NCBI RefSeq assembly: GCF_001425605.1
Contig: NZ_LMRG01000007.1
Span: 62,001-126,000, forward strand
Direction: 5' to 3'
DNA: 64,000 bases
Source of the DNA: Rhizobium sp. Leaf453
GTDB taxonomy: Bacteria; Pseudomonadota; Alphaproteobacteria; Rhizobiales; Rhizobiaceae
A program made the translations under genes and the position numbers. Positions 46,721 through 55,410 of this stretch are shown piece by piece. How positions within the stretch are numbered: the stretch's first letter is position 1; every line of letters starts with the position of its first letter. Under the pieces are notes generated by a model. It saw only the letters and a list, made by a program, of their open reading frames with translations, made no database searches and had not been told where the DNA came from.

Positions 46721-47362
46721 TCAGCGAAAAAGATGCTCGCGGATGATCTCGGCGGTCTGCGTCCAGCCATTTGCCGACATGATGCCGTCACCGGGATGCG
46801 GCGCCATCGCGCGAAACTCCGCATTCGCCATCAGGTTGATCAGCAGGCAATCCGGTGCGCAGGCTTGCACCGATTGCAGATTGCGCAGGATATCGTCGAT
46901 AAAGACCAGCGGCACGTCCCGTGCATCGTGCAGGCGCTGAATGATCGGTCCCTTCGGCTCTTCGCTCGCCAGCAGCGGATAATGAAGCCCGTAGCGGTCG
47001 AGAAGGGTCCGCCGCGTACCGGCATGGCGTGGCGCCATCGCTGTGAGAAAGACAATATCAGCATCGTTGGCGAGATCGGCGAGCGTTTCGACCACACGAT
47101 CGGCCGGTGTTTGCCACCGATCCTGCAATGCAAAGAATTCCTCCAGAAACGCGCTGGTCCGGACGTCGCTGACCGGTTCGCCGCTGTCGATGGCGACGAT
47201 ATTCCCATGCAGCTTGAAAGAGCGGGGCAGGAGATCGTGGCCGGACGAATTGAGGAAGTTGCGCAGCGGTGTGAGGAATTCGAGCACCACTTCATCGATG
47301 TCGCAGACGATCAGAGGGCGTTCAGACAGGCATATATGGCCGAAGTCGAGCATCTCGCCCAC
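46721..47362 (-). CDS. HAD-superfamily hydrolase-like protein
   Basis: A 213-residue protein with the HAD nucleophile motif in LIVCDIDEVVLEF (DxDE), a TAMAPRHAGTRRTLL segment like motif II (Thr after a hydrophobic strand), Lys in EEPKGPII, and VPLVFIDDILRN as motif IV. Function is probably a small-molecule phosphatase. GTG 47362 has a GGAG 10 bases upstream; ATG 47353 is an alternative. It follows DUF3572 by 2 bases and is co-transcribed with it. Confidence 0.7.
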   Translation of the reverse strand: MGEMLDFGHICLSERPLIVCDIDEVVLEFLTPLRNFLNSSGHDLLPRSFKLHGNIVAIDSGEPVSDVRTSAFLEEFFALQDRWQTPADRVVETLADLANDADIVFLTAMAPRHAGTRRTLLDRYGLHYPLLASEEPKGPIIQRLHDARDVPLVFIDDILRNLQSVQACAPDCLLINLMANAEFRAMAPHPGDGIMSANGWTQTAEIIREHLFR

Positions 47363-47364
47363 GC

Positions 47365-47637
47365 TCAGAAGTCTCCGGGATTGTCTGGACCCGACAGCAC
47401 CATATGCGCCCGCACAACCGCTTCTGGCTTCGTTCCCGTCGCTTCGCAGAAGGCAAGCAATGTCGGTTCATGGCCCATCAGGAAATCGACGACACCGGCG
47501 AGAAAACCCGGATCGGCAGCAGCGTTTCGCAGAGATGAGGGATCGGTGCCGGTGAGCGCCAGAAAACGTCCAATCAGTTCCGGTTCGTTGGCCAGCCAGG
47601 CGAGAATGGAAATGGCGGTTTCTTCGGCCTGGGTCAC
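47365..47637 (-). CDS. DUF3572 family protein
   Basis: A 90-residue, wholly helical, acidic protein with no signal. It contains AISILAWLANEPELIGRFLA and FLAGVVDFLMGHEPTLLAF, the pattern of the alphaproteobacterial DUF3572 family of unknown function. In rhizobia it is commonly next to divK, divergently transcribed as here. No clear CtrA site is visible in the 166-bp shared upstream region. Confidence 0.85.
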   Translation of the reverse strand: MTQAEETAISILAWLANEPELIGRFLALTGTDPSSLRNAAADPGFLAGVVDFLMGHEPTLLAFCEATGTKPEAVVRAHMVLSGPDNPGDF

Positions 47638-47803
47638 GCTCGTTTCATCCTTGTCGCATTGCGGCGAATTTTTCGCTGAATATTACCTGTTTTTCAACCA
47701 AATAGCTTTAGCGTCGAGTCTCCGGCACTCGATGAAAACATCCGCGCGCAACTTATAGGGAAGTGCTTGGCTTGCAAGCCGGAACCGTGAACAAGGGAAC
47801 GAA

Positions 47804-48175
47804 ATGCCCAAGCAGGTTATGATTGTTGAAGACAACGAGCTGAACATGAAGCTCTTTCGTGACCTGATCGAGGCATCCGGTTACACCACCATCCAGACCC
47901 GCAACGGTATGGAAGCCCTTGATCTTGCGCGCAAACACCGGCCGGACCTGATCCTGATGGACATCCAGCTTCCGGAGGTTTCCGGGCTGGAGGTGACCAA
48001 GTGGCTGAAGGAAGACGATGAATTGCATGTCATTCCGGTGATCGCTGTCACGGCGTTCGCCATGAAGGGCGACGAGGAACGGATACGGCAGGGCGGGTGT
48101 GAGGCCTATGTGTCCAAGCCGATCTCCGTTCCGAAGTTTATTGAAACGATAAAGACATATCTGGGCGACGCATGA
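47804..48175 (+). CDS. divK: Polar-differentiation response regulator DivK
   Basis: A 123-residue single-domain receiver with the phosphorylated aspartate at D53 ([13 protein letters not shown]), acidic pocket VEDNELN, Thr in [12 protein letters not shown] and Lys in YVSKPISV. In alphaproteobacteria DivK signals through DivL/CckA and lowers CtrA activity. Directly before pleD, as in Caulobacter and rhizobia. Confidence 0.94.
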   Translation: MPKQVMIVEDNELNMKLFRDLIEASGYTTIQTRNGMEALDLARKHRPDLILMDIQLPEVSGLEVTKWLKEDDELHVIPVIAVTAFAMKGDEERIRQGGCEAYVSKPISVPKFIETIKTYLGDA

Positions 48176-48286
48176 CGTGTCGCCGGGGCGGCGTTGTGCC
48201 GCTTGGAAACCACGTTTTGCGCATGAGGCGATTGTGAAGGCTGAACACGCTTTCTGCCTCATGTGCGTTTTGGCAGGATAGATTGC

Positions 48287-49654
48287 ATGACCGCGCGTAT
48301 TCTTGTCGTCGATGACATACCGGCCAACGTGAAGCTGCTTGAAGCGCGGCTTGTCGCGGAATATTTCGACGTGCTGACCGCCGCCGACGGCTATGAGGCT
48401 CTGGCGATCTGCGAAAAGCAGCCGCTGGACCTGATTCTGCTGGATATCATGATGCCCGGCATCGATGGTTTCGAGGTCTGCGAACGCCTGAAGGCGAACC
48501 CGCGTACCGCCCATATCCCGGTTGTCATGGTGACCGCACTCGACCAGCCGTCCGACCGGGTGAGGGGGCTGAAGGCCGGTGCCGACGACTTCCTCACGAA
48601 GCCCGTCAACGACATGCAGCTTATGTCGCGCGTCAAGAGCTTGGTTCGCCTGAAGAATGTCAGTGACGAACTGCGTCTGCGCTCGGAAACGGCGCACAGC
48701 GTCGGCCTGCAGGATCTCGCCACCAGTGACCGGCCCGATGAATACGGCAACGTTCTGCTGGTCGATGGCCGTGGCAGTTCGCAGGAGCGCATCATGCGTG
48801 CCCTGAAGCCGATCGCCGACGTGACTGCCATGTCGGATCCGCAGGCCGCCTTGTTCGAGGCGGCGGAAAACAGTTTCGATCTTGTCATCGTCAATTCGAA
48901 TTTCGACGATTACGATCCCTTGCGTCTTTGCTCGCAACTCCGCTCGCTGGAACGGACCCGTTACATCCCGCTGTTGATCATTGCCGAACAGGGCCAGGAC
49001 GACATGGTTGTGCGCGCGCTCGATCTCGGCGTCACGGACTATCTGATGCGGCCGATCGATCCCAACGAACTGGTTGCCCGCAGCCTGACGCAGATCCGCC
49101 GCAAGCACTGCAACGACCGTCTGCGCGCCAGCGTCAAGCAGACGATCGAGCTTGCCGTCACTGATGGTCTGACAGGCCTGCACAATCGCCGATATCTCGA
49201 CAATCATCTCAAGTTGCTGATCGATCGCGCCGTGGCGCGGGGGCGGCCGTTGTCCATCTGCATCACCGATATCGATCGGTTCAAGAGCGTCAACGACACC
49301 TATGGTCATGATGCCGGGGATGAGGTCCTGCGCGACTTTGCCCATCGCGTCCGCTCCACAGTACGTGGTGCCGATCTTGCCTGCCGATTCGGTGGTGAAG
49401 AATTTGTCGTCGTTATGCCGGACACCCCTGCGGATGCTGCCGCGGCGATTGCCGAGCGTCTGCGGACCATCGTCGAGGATCGGCCGTTCGCTCTTCCGAA
49501 CTCAGACACAAAACTCTTGATTACGGCCTCTTTGGGTTTGGCAACCCTCAACCTGAGTGGCGATACGCCAGAGGCGCTGCTGAAGCGCGCCGACACCGCG
49601 CTATATCAGGCTAAGAATAACGGCAGGAATCAGGTGGTCGCTGCGGCCGCGTGA
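48287..49654 (+). CDS. pleD: Diguanylate cyclase response regulator PleD
   Basis: A 455-residue protein with two receiver domains and a GGDEF domain. The first receiver has D53 (LILLDIMMPGIDG); the second (about 150-280) is degenerate. The active site is GGEEF at residues 369-373, with an inhibitory-site RGAD at 360-363. It makes cyclic-di-GMP in polar development. ATG 48287 is the family start; an upstream in-frame start at 48263 adds 8 residues. Confidence 0.95.
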   Translation: MTARILVVDDIPANVKLLEARLVAEYFDVLTAADGYEALAICEKQPLDLILLDIMMPGIDGFEVCERLKANPRTAHIPVVMVTALDQPSDRVRGLKAGADDFLTKPVNDMQLMSRVKSLVRLKNVSDELRLRSETAHSVGLQDLATSDRPDEYGNVLLVDGRGSSQERIMRALKPIADVTAMSDPQAALFEAAENSFDLVIVNSNFDDYDPLRLCSQLRSLERTRYIPLLIIAEQGQDDMVVRALDLGVTDYLMRPIDPNELVARSLTQIRRKHCNDRLRASVKQTIELAVTDGLTGLHNRRYLDNHLKLLIDRAVARGRPLSICITDIDRFKSVNDTYGHDAGDEVLRDFAHRVRSTVRGADLACRFGGEEFVVVMPDTPADAAAAIAERLRTIVEDRPFALPNSDTKLLITASLGLATLNLSGDTPEALLKRADTALYQAKNNGRNQVVAAAA

Positions 49655-49994
49655 GCCGAACAGAGCTTAAACGCGCGTGGAGACAGAGTTTTTCCACAGG
49701 CCGCCGGCAGTTGATTTTGGCGGTGCCAGATTTTGCCCGTATGAGGCGCACGGCGCCGGAGTTCCCTCTATCGATCGCGGATCGATTGACTGTGCCGATT
49801 TCAAACACGCAAGAAACGGCAGGGAACTGCAAAAAATAATAGAAGAGAATCAATAGTCTAATATTTTTTATAAATTTGTTCGGCTTTGCTTGCTTTGGTA
49901 TTTGAAATTTTAGCCGAACAATAATATGACTTTTTTGGGGCAGTCATTTGGGGGACTGATCCGGCTAAAAGCAGTTCCGAATGTGTATGAGACA

Positions 49995-50040
49995 ATGGTT
50001 AAATTAACCATGTCGCTGGCTTGCTGCGCCCCTTGGTTAA
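49995..50040 (+). promoter_or_regulatory. Cluster of CtrA half-sites upstream of an RNA promoter
   Basis: A 17-bp palindrome ATGGTTAA-A-TTAACCAT (49995-50011) places two CtrA-type half-sites (TTAACCAT) face to face. A third half-site, TTGGTTAA, is at 50033-50040, 8 bases before a -35 element. It lies in the AT-rich gap after pleD. Binding is inferred. Confidence 0.45.
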
Positions 50041-50047
50041 GAATTCA

Positions 50048-50076
50048 TTGATTTTTTTTTAGTTTTAGTCAATTCT
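50048..50076 (+). promoter_or_regulatory. Promoter of the candidate RNA downstream of pleD
   Basis: TTGATT (50048-50053), 17 bases, AATTCT (50071-50076), with a start expected near 50083. It follows the CtrA half-sites and is followed by the structured segment ending at 50251. Confidence 0.5.
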
Positions 50077-50082
50077 CATCCG

Positions 50083-50251
50083 CAAGGGAGAATTGAACTC
50101 CCGCGTGTTACCCCACGATGCTCAGGTCCGCCGCATCTCCTGGGTTGTGGGGTTTGTCGGCTGATTTGTAACCAATGCGGTTCCTCGTGCCGCGGTTTCG
50201 ATCAGCCGACGCCCATTGAAACGTCGTCCCTGCGAGGGGGCGACGTTTTTT
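50083..50251 (+). ncRNA. Candidate structured small RNA between pleD and rpmG
   Basis: A segment of about 170 nt with no ORF that folds as separate hairpins in order: ACCCCAC (50110-50116) with GTGGGGT (50147-50153); GTCGGCTGAT (50156-50165) with ATCAGCCGAC (50201-50210), a perfect 10-bp pair; and a terminator at 50219-50251. A promoter lies just upstream. The combination of promoter, three hairpins and a T-tailed terminator is good support for a real trans-acting RNA. Identity is not recognised. Confidence 0.65.
50219..50251 (+). terminator. Rho-independent terminator of the candidate RNA
   Basis: AAACGTCG (50219-50226) with CGACGTTT (50241-50248), extended inward by CCC/GGG, and six T at the end. 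Confidence 0.85.
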
Positions 50252-50312
50252 GATTCTGGATACCCAAAGCCCGGCCTCTCGCTCGAACAGCCGCAGAATT
50301 CAACCGTGCATG

Positions 50313-50345
50313 AAAAAGGCGCCGAGCTTTTCAGCCGGCGCCTTT
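50313..50345 (-). terminator. Rho-independent terminator of rpmG
   Basis: AAAGGCGCCG (50315-50324) with CGGCGCCTTT (50336-50345). On the minus strand five T follow the stem. It begins 23 bases after the rpmG stop. Confidence 0.85.
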
Positions 50346-50367
50346 AAATTCCGGAAAAGACCAGATC

Positions 50368-50535
50368 TTACTTGATCTTGGTTTCCTTGAATTCGACGTG
50401 CTTGCGTACGACCGGGTCGTACTTCGTGAAGGACAGCTTGTCCGTCTTGGTACGGCTGTTCTTGGTCGTCACGTAGAAGGTACCTGTGTCGGCCGTCGAC
50501 AGCAGCTTGATCTTGATTTTTGCAGCTTTCGCCAT
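50368..50535 (-). CDS. rpmG: 50S ribosomal protein L33
   Basis: A 55-residue protein of the zinc-independent type: [20 protein letters not shown], then [19 protein letters not shown] and [14 protein letters not shown]. There are no CxxC pairs. ATG 50535 is the family start; the ORF start at 50562 adds 9 residues of leader. Confidence 0.97.
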   Translation of the reverse strand: MAKAAKIKIKLLSTADTGTFYVTTKNSRTKTDKLSFTKYDPVVRKHVEFKETKIK

Positions 50536-50604
50536 GGTCGTCCTGCCTTTATAAAAAAACAAAGCCGCGGACGTCCGTGAAAGGGTCCCGGCAAACTTGG
50601 CGCG

Positions 50605-50632
50605 AAACTACGTATCGCGCCCGAAAAGTCAA
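50605..50632 (-). promoter_or_regulatory. Promoter of rpmG
   Basis: Minus strand TTGACT (50632-50627), 16 bases, TAGTTT (50610-50605). The -35 overlaps the stop codon of the upstream MFS gene, so rpmG can be transcribed on its own. Confidence 0.5.
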
Positions 50633-51813
50633 GCGACTTTTGCCCCAAAAACCTTTCGCCCTATGGCAATCACGAGATAAAAGGCGAAGAAGCCGGTGAT
50701 CGCCCAGGCAAAGCCATTGTTTCCAAACACGTCCATCGATGTTCCGATCACCTGCGGCCCCGCTACGGATCCGAGTGCGTAGCAGAAGATGAAGGCAGCG
50801 TTGGCCGCCACCAGATCCGGTCCGTGCAGGCGCGAGCCGAGATGGCTGAGACCGATGGTGTAGAGGCCGGAAACGACGCCGCCGAGCACGAGAAGGGTGA
50901 TCGAGACCGCGACCCAGTAATGCACCAGGACCGGCATGAAGGCGGTGCCTAGAAACCCCACGACCGTCAGCGCGATCAGCAGATGGCGGCGGTTGCGGAT
51001 ACGGTCGGACAACAGGCCGAGCGGAATCTGGAAGATGAGGTTGCCGACGCCCATGAGGGTGAGAAGCAGCGCCGCCTGCGATTCGCTGAAGCCGACCCGC
51101 GTGCCGTAGATCGGAAACAGCGACAGCCCCCCGTATTCGACCGCGCCGAAGACGAACACTGCGGCTGTCGCCATCGGCACCATGAAGATGTAACGGACGA
51201 AATGCTGTTGCGGCATCTCGTCGATATTCGGGCTTTCCTTGCTGGCGATCAGAATGGGAATCGCAGCGGCAAGGATGATTCCGGCGCCCACTGCGAAGGG
51301 GAGGAGGCCCTCGCTTCCGAGAAACGAGAAGATGAGGGGGCCGACGGCAAAACCAAGGGATAGAACCGTGCCGTAGATGCCGAAGACGAATCCCCGCTTG
51401 GAGGACGGAGCCGTGGCGTTGATCCAGAACTCCGACAGGATGAAGAGGATGGTGATCGCGCTCTGGAAGACGATTCGCAGCGGAAACCACATCCAAAAAT
51501 CCGGCAGGTAATGAAACCCGACTGCCGAAAGTGCTGCAAAGATCACCGCGCATGTCATGACCTGAGCGACGCCGTACTGGTGTGCTATACGCGTCGTAAA
51601 GGATGCGGCAACCATCGATGCGATGCCCGCGACGGTGGAGTTGAGACCGATCATAGTTGCCGAGATGCCCCGGTTCTCCATGATCATGCTCAAGAGCGGC
51701 ACGCCGAGCCCGATCGCGATGCCGACCGTGCCGACGGCGGCGAGTGCCGCGATCAGCGACAGCCAGTGTATCTCCTCAACCGGCGCTGGCGTGCCGGACG
51801 GCGGCTGTGACAT
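50629..51813 (-). CDS. MFS transporter (YcaD/Unc93-like)
   Basis: A 394-residue permease with 12 predicted membrane spans. It begins MSQPPSGTPAPVEEIHWLSL and contains the MFS loop patterns GLLSDRIRNRRHLL and SEFWINATAPSSKRGFVFGI, which resembles the YcaD-type drug/solute transporters. The substrate is unknown. ATG 51813 with GAGGAAA upstream is preferred; the ORF start at 51903 lies inside the NUDIX gene. The gap to NUDIX is 13 bases. Confidence 0.8.
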   Translation of the reverse strand: MSQPPSGTPAPVEEIHWLSLIAALAAVGTVGIAIGLGVPLLSMIMENRGISATMIGLNSTVAGIASMVAASFTTRIAHQYGVAQVMTCAVIFAALSAVGFHYLPDFWMWFPLRIVFQSAITILFILSEFWINATAPSSKRGFVFGIYGTVLSLGFAVGPLIFSFLGSEGLLPFAVGAGIILAAAIPILIASKESPNIDEMPQQHFVRYIFMVPMATAAVFVFGAVEYGGLSLFPIYGTRVGFSESQAALLLTLMGVGNLIFQIPLGLLSDRIRNRRHLLIALTVVGFLGTAFMPVLVHYWVAVSITLLVLGGVVSGLYTIGLSHLGSRLHGPDLVAANAAFIFCYALGSVAGPQVIGTSMDVFGNNGFAWAITGFFAFYLVIAIGRKVFGAKVA

Positions 51814-51826
51814 GCAGCAAGTTTCC

Positions 51827-52543
51827 TCAGAGAAGGTCGCGGACGAAACGTCCATGACGGGTAGAGTAGAACGGCACCGGTCCGCCAAACGGCAGGGACG
51901 CATCCGCCTGAAGGCTCGCCCTCAAATCACCGAGAATGATCCCGGTAATATCCGGCATGGTCACGGCCGAAGCGTCGTTGACATCGATCCATCGCAAATC
52001 CTCAAGCTCCCGGCTGTCGCGGATATCCGTCGGCTCGATACCCGCCTCGTCCGTGAAAACGGCGAAGAAATGGGTGTCGAACCGGCGCGGATGGCCCGGC
52101 GGCGTTATCGCCCGTGCCATATAGCGCAAGTTTGTGAGATCGGGAAGAAAAGGTAACAGACTGTTTCCGGAGGTTTTCGGGCCGCCAATGGCGATGTTGG
52201 CTTCCTCGTGAAGCTCCCGCAAGGCAGCCAGTGCGAGGGCGCGCAGACGGCTCTGCGTGGCGTGCTGGCCACATGCCGCCTGCAGTCGCTCTAGGACAGC
52301 CGGATGGATATCTCCGCCCCACGGCAGACGATGGTCGGTTGCGTCGCGTCGTCCGCCGGGAAAGACGTGCAGATCGGGCATGAAGACATGCGCCTTGTTA
52401 CGCCTGCCCATCAGCACGCGCACGTTCTCTCGCGATCGATCGAGCAGCATGATCGATGCCGCATCGCGTGGCCGGAGTGAGCGCTTTGCGGCCTCCGGGC
52501 GGGCGCCGGGTGCACGCGGCTGTACGTCCATCGGTACCGTCAC
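51827..52543 (-). CDS. NUDIX hydrolase
   Basis: A 238-residue protein with a NUDIX-fold. The NUDIX box is divergent: a glycine-rich HVFPGGRRDATD, then, after a long insertion, ALAALRELHEEANIAIG carrying the REXXEE-type residues. The long insert of about 40 residues is typical of a class similar to RNA-capping or coenzyme A NUDIX enzymes. GTG 52543 overlaps the DUF983 stop by four bases (GTGA). Confidence 0.8.
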   Translation of the reverse strand: MTVPMDVQPRAPGARPEAAKRSLRPRDAASIMLLDRSRENVRVLMGRRNKAHVFMPDLHVFPGGRRDATDHRLPWGGDIHPAVLERLQAACGQHATQSRLRALALAALRELHEEANIAIGGPKTSGNSLLPFLPDLTNLRYMARAITPPGHPRRFDTHFFAVFTDEAGIEPTDIRDSRELEDLRWIDVNDASAVTMPDITGIILGDLRASLQADASLPFGGPVPFYSTRHGRFVRDLL

Positions 52544-53007
52544 GCGGCCGGATCCCGTGCAGGCAGGATATCCTCAGGCCTGTCCTCGTGGTCTCCGAAG
52601 CCGTGCATTCTCAGCGCCCATTGTAGGCCGATGACGCCTCCCTTGACGGGCTGCATTAGGGCCAGCGACCCGATGATGGTGATCGGCACCCAAATGGCCA
52701 GATGCCCCCAGTTGGAGAGCGGCAGGATCATTTCCGTCGCCATGAAACCGGCCAGCACGACATGACCCATGATGGTCACGACGATATAGGGTGGGAAATC
52801 GTCGGCGGCGTGCCGGTCGAGCTGTTCGCCGCAGGAAGCACAGGCGGGAACCGTCTTCAGGAAGCGGCCGAAAAGCCGGCCACTGCCACAGGCCGGGCAG
52901 GTGTTGAGAAGCCCGCGCTTGATGGATCGCCAGACGGGGCGCTCGGTGCGTTCCGTCTGTTCGAAGCGGATCGTTTCAGGATTGCTACCGGTTGCCTGCA
53001 TCGCCAA
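52540..53007 (-). CDS. DUF983 family membrane protein
   Basis: A 155-residue protein with a zinc-ribbon start (CPACGSGRLF and CASCGEQL) followed by two membrane spans (IVVTIMGHVVLAGFMATEMI and IWVPITIIGSLAL). This is the DUF983 layout of alphaproteobacteria, function unknown. Start M53007 (MAMQATGSN) has two possible Met within two residues. It is 37 bases after rnr. Confidence 0.85.
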   Translation of the reverse strand: MAMQATGSNPETIRFEQTERTERPVWRSIKRGLLNTCPACGSGRLFGRFLKTVPACASCGEQLDRHAADDFPPYIVVTIMGHVVLAGFMATEMILPLSNWGHLAIWVPITIIGSLALMQPVKGGVIGLQWALRMHGFGDHEDRPEDILPARDPAA

Positions 53008-53044
53008 ATCCTCATTTCATGAACGCGGGCAATGCCCGCATCCC

Positions 53045-55408
53045 TCAGCGCCTGCCGCGCGGCGGCCGTGTTCCCGGCATCTTGCGATCCCGGCGGCCGG
53101 ACTTGTGGAAGGAGCGCGTTGCCGTCGGCATCTTGCGTCCTTCGCTGATCATCTCGAAGCGAAGCGCGCCGGCCAGCGGCACGGCCTCCACAAGCTTGAC
53201 CCTGATCTGATCGCCCAGGCGATAACCGAGACCGGTCTTTTCGCCCGACAGCGCCTGATGGGCCTCGTCGTAGATGTAATAGTCGCGGCCCAGCGTAGAT
53301 ATAGGCACGAAACCGTCGGCGCCATAGGCCGGCAGGGTGACAAAAAGTCCCGCCTTGGTCACGCCGGAGATACGGCCGTCGAATTCCTCGTTGACCCGAC
53401 CGCTCAGATGATGGGCGATCAGCCGGTCGATCGTGTCGCGCTCGGCTGCCATCGCCCGGCGCTCGAAGGTGGAGATTTCGGCGGAGATATCGTTGAGGGC
53501 CGCTTCTTCCGCCGGCGTGATGCCGCCTTCACCCAGTCCCAGCGTGCCGACGAGCGCGCGGTGCACGATCAGGTCAGCGTAACGGCGGATCGGCGAGGTG
53601 AAGTGGGCGTATTTCATCAAGTTCAGGCCAAAATGGCCGATGTTTTCCGGGCTGTAGATCGCCTGGCTCTGCGAGCGCAGCACCATTTCATTGACCATCG
53701 TCTCGAAAGGCTTGTCCACCGCCTTCGACAGGATGCCGTTGAAGTGGTTGGAACGCAGGTTGCCGCCCTTGACGAGCGACAAGTCGAGTGTCGCCAGGAA
53801 CTCGCGCAGCGTCTCCTGTTTGGCGAGTGATGGTGCGTCATGGACGCGGTAGACCAGCGGCTGCTTCTTGATTTCCAGCGTCTCTGCCGCGGCCACGTTG
53901 GCCTGGATCATCATCTCTTCGATCAGCTTGTGGGCATCGAGGCGATCGGGCACGAAGACCCGGTCGACGGTGCCGTCGGCCTTGAGGACAATCTTGCGCT
54001 CGGGCATGTTGAGTTCGAGTGGCTGGCGTCGGTCGCGGCCGCGCGTCAGGATGGCGTAGGCGTCCCACAGCGGCTTCAGGATCGGTTCAAGCAAAGTACC
54101 AGTCTGATCGTCCGGATTGCCATCGATGGCGGCCTGAGCCTGATTGTAGGAGAGCTTGGCAGCGCTCCGCATCATGATCCGGTGGAAGGTATGGCCGGCC
54201 TTGCGCCCTTCCTTTGAAAAACGCATGCGCACGGCAAGCGCCGGGCGATCGACGCCCTCCTTCAGCGAGCAGAGTTCGTTGGAAATCCGTTCGGGCAGCA
54301 TCGGCACGACGCGATCCGGGAAGTAGACGGAATTGCCGCGTTTGGCCGCCTCGTGGTCGAGCGCGGATTTCGGCCGCACATACCAGGAGACATCCGCGAT
54401 CGCCACGGTGACGATCACGCCGCCCGGATTGTGCGGGGACGGGTCCGGCTCCGCATGAACGGCGTCGTCGTGGTCCTTGGCGTCGGCCGGATCTATGGTG
54501 ATCAGCGGTAGCGAACGCCAGTCTTCCCGGTGCGACATGGTCGCGGGACCGGCGGCCTCCGCTTCCTTCAATACATTTTCAGGGAAGATATAGGGAATGC
54601 CGTGGGCATGAATGGCGATCATCGAGATCGCCTTTTCCGAGGCGACGGAGCCGACGACGGATTTCACCTGCGCGCGCGGCAGGCCGAACCGGCCGGCGCG
54701 AACGATTTCGACCTCGACGAGATCGCCGTCCTTCGCCGTGCCCTGATGCTCGGCATCAACCTGCATTTCTTCGCTGCGCTTTTCGATCGGCATGATCCGG
54801 CCGCCACCATCGGGCAGGAGGCGGAAAACACCCATGGCGGCGTTGTTGTTGCGCTTGCGATCCAGCACCTTGACGATGCGCGCTGTATAGGCCGGACCGC
54901 CACGGTCCTTGGCTGGAAAGATCTTCGCCAGAACCCGGTCGCCGATGCCGCCGACGGGCGTCTTGCCCTTGGATTGGCCGATGCTCGACTGACGGATCAG
55001 CACGGCAGGCGCCACACCTTCATCCTCCGGCCATTCGGTTGGCCGGCCGATCAGTTCGCCGTCCTTGTCGCGGGTCGTAATGTCGAGAACCGTGACCGGG
55101 GGCAGGGCGCCGGGGCGGACCAGCGAGTTGCGCTTCTTTTCCAGAAGCCCGTCCTGTTCCATCTCGCGCAGCAATGCCTTGAGTTCGACGCGCGTCTCGC
55201 CCTTCAGGCCGAACGCCTTGTAAATCTCCCGCTTAGAGGCTTTTTCCGGGTTTTCCGAGATGAAGCGCATCAGCACGTCGCGTGGCGGCACCGCGCCGTG
55301 AATGATCACGACGTCATCTGCCGGCAACACGGCCTTCTTGCCCGCGCGTCCGATCCGGACTGCGGGTTTGCCGGGCCGTTCGGATCGATCGCGTGGGATT
55401 CTGGTCAC
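53045..55408 (-). CDS. rnr: Ribonuclease R
   Basis: A 787-residue 3'-5' exoribonuclease for structured RNA. Order: N-terminal helix-turn-helix-like region (about 40-95), cold-shock domains, RNB catalytic domain (about 280-610, with ITIDPADAKDHDDAVH active-site aspartates and YAHFTSPIRRYADLIVHRAL), S1 domain, and a basic Arg/Lys-rich tail. The start is a GTG at 55408, only two bases after the topA stop, so it is co-transcribed with topA. Confidence 0.94.
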   Translation of the reverse strand: MTRIPRDRSERPGKPAVRIGRAGKKAVLPADDVVIIHGAVPPRDVLMRFISENPEKASKREIYKAFGLKGETRVELKALLREMEQDGLLEKKRNSLVRPGALPPVTVLDITTRDKDGELIGRPTEWPEDEGVAPAVLIRQSSIGQSKGKTPVGGIGDRVLAKIFPAKDRGGPAYTARIVKVLDRKRNNNAAMGVFRLLPDGGGRIMPIEKRSEEMQVDAEHQGTAKDGDLVEVEIVRAGRFGLPRAQVKSVVGSVASEKAISMIAIHAHGIPYIFPENVLKEAEAAGPATMSHREDWRSLPLITIDPADAKDHDDAVHAEPDPSPHNPGGVIVTVAIADVSWYVRPKSALDHEAAKRGNSVYFPDRVVPMLPERISNELCSLKEGVDRPALAVRMRFSKEGRKAGHTFHRIMMRSAAKLSYNQAQAAIDGNPDDQTGTLLEPILKPLWDAYAILTRGRDRRQPLELNMPERKIVLKADGTVDRVFVPDRLDAHKLIEEMMIQANVAAAETLEIKKQPLVYRVHDAPSLAKQETLREFLATLDLSLVKGGNLRSNHFNGILSKAVDKPFETMVNEMVLRSQSQAIYSPENIGHFGLNLMKYAHFTSPIRRYADLIVHRALVGTLGLGEGGITPAEEAALNDISAEISTFERRAMAAERDTIDRLIAHHLSGRVNEEFDGRISGVTKAGLFVTLPAYGADGFVPISTLGRDYYIYDEAHQALSGEKTGLGYRLGDQIRVKLVEAVPLAGALRFEMISEGRKMPTATRSFHKSGRRDRKMPGTRPPRGRR

Positions 55409-55410
55409 GT

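Noticed and set aside
49684-49700. DnaA-box-like TTTTCCACA after pleD next to an AT-rich stretch (possible origin)
   Set aside because: Only one near-match is present, without a cluster or origin-linked genes such as dnaA, hemE or parAB.
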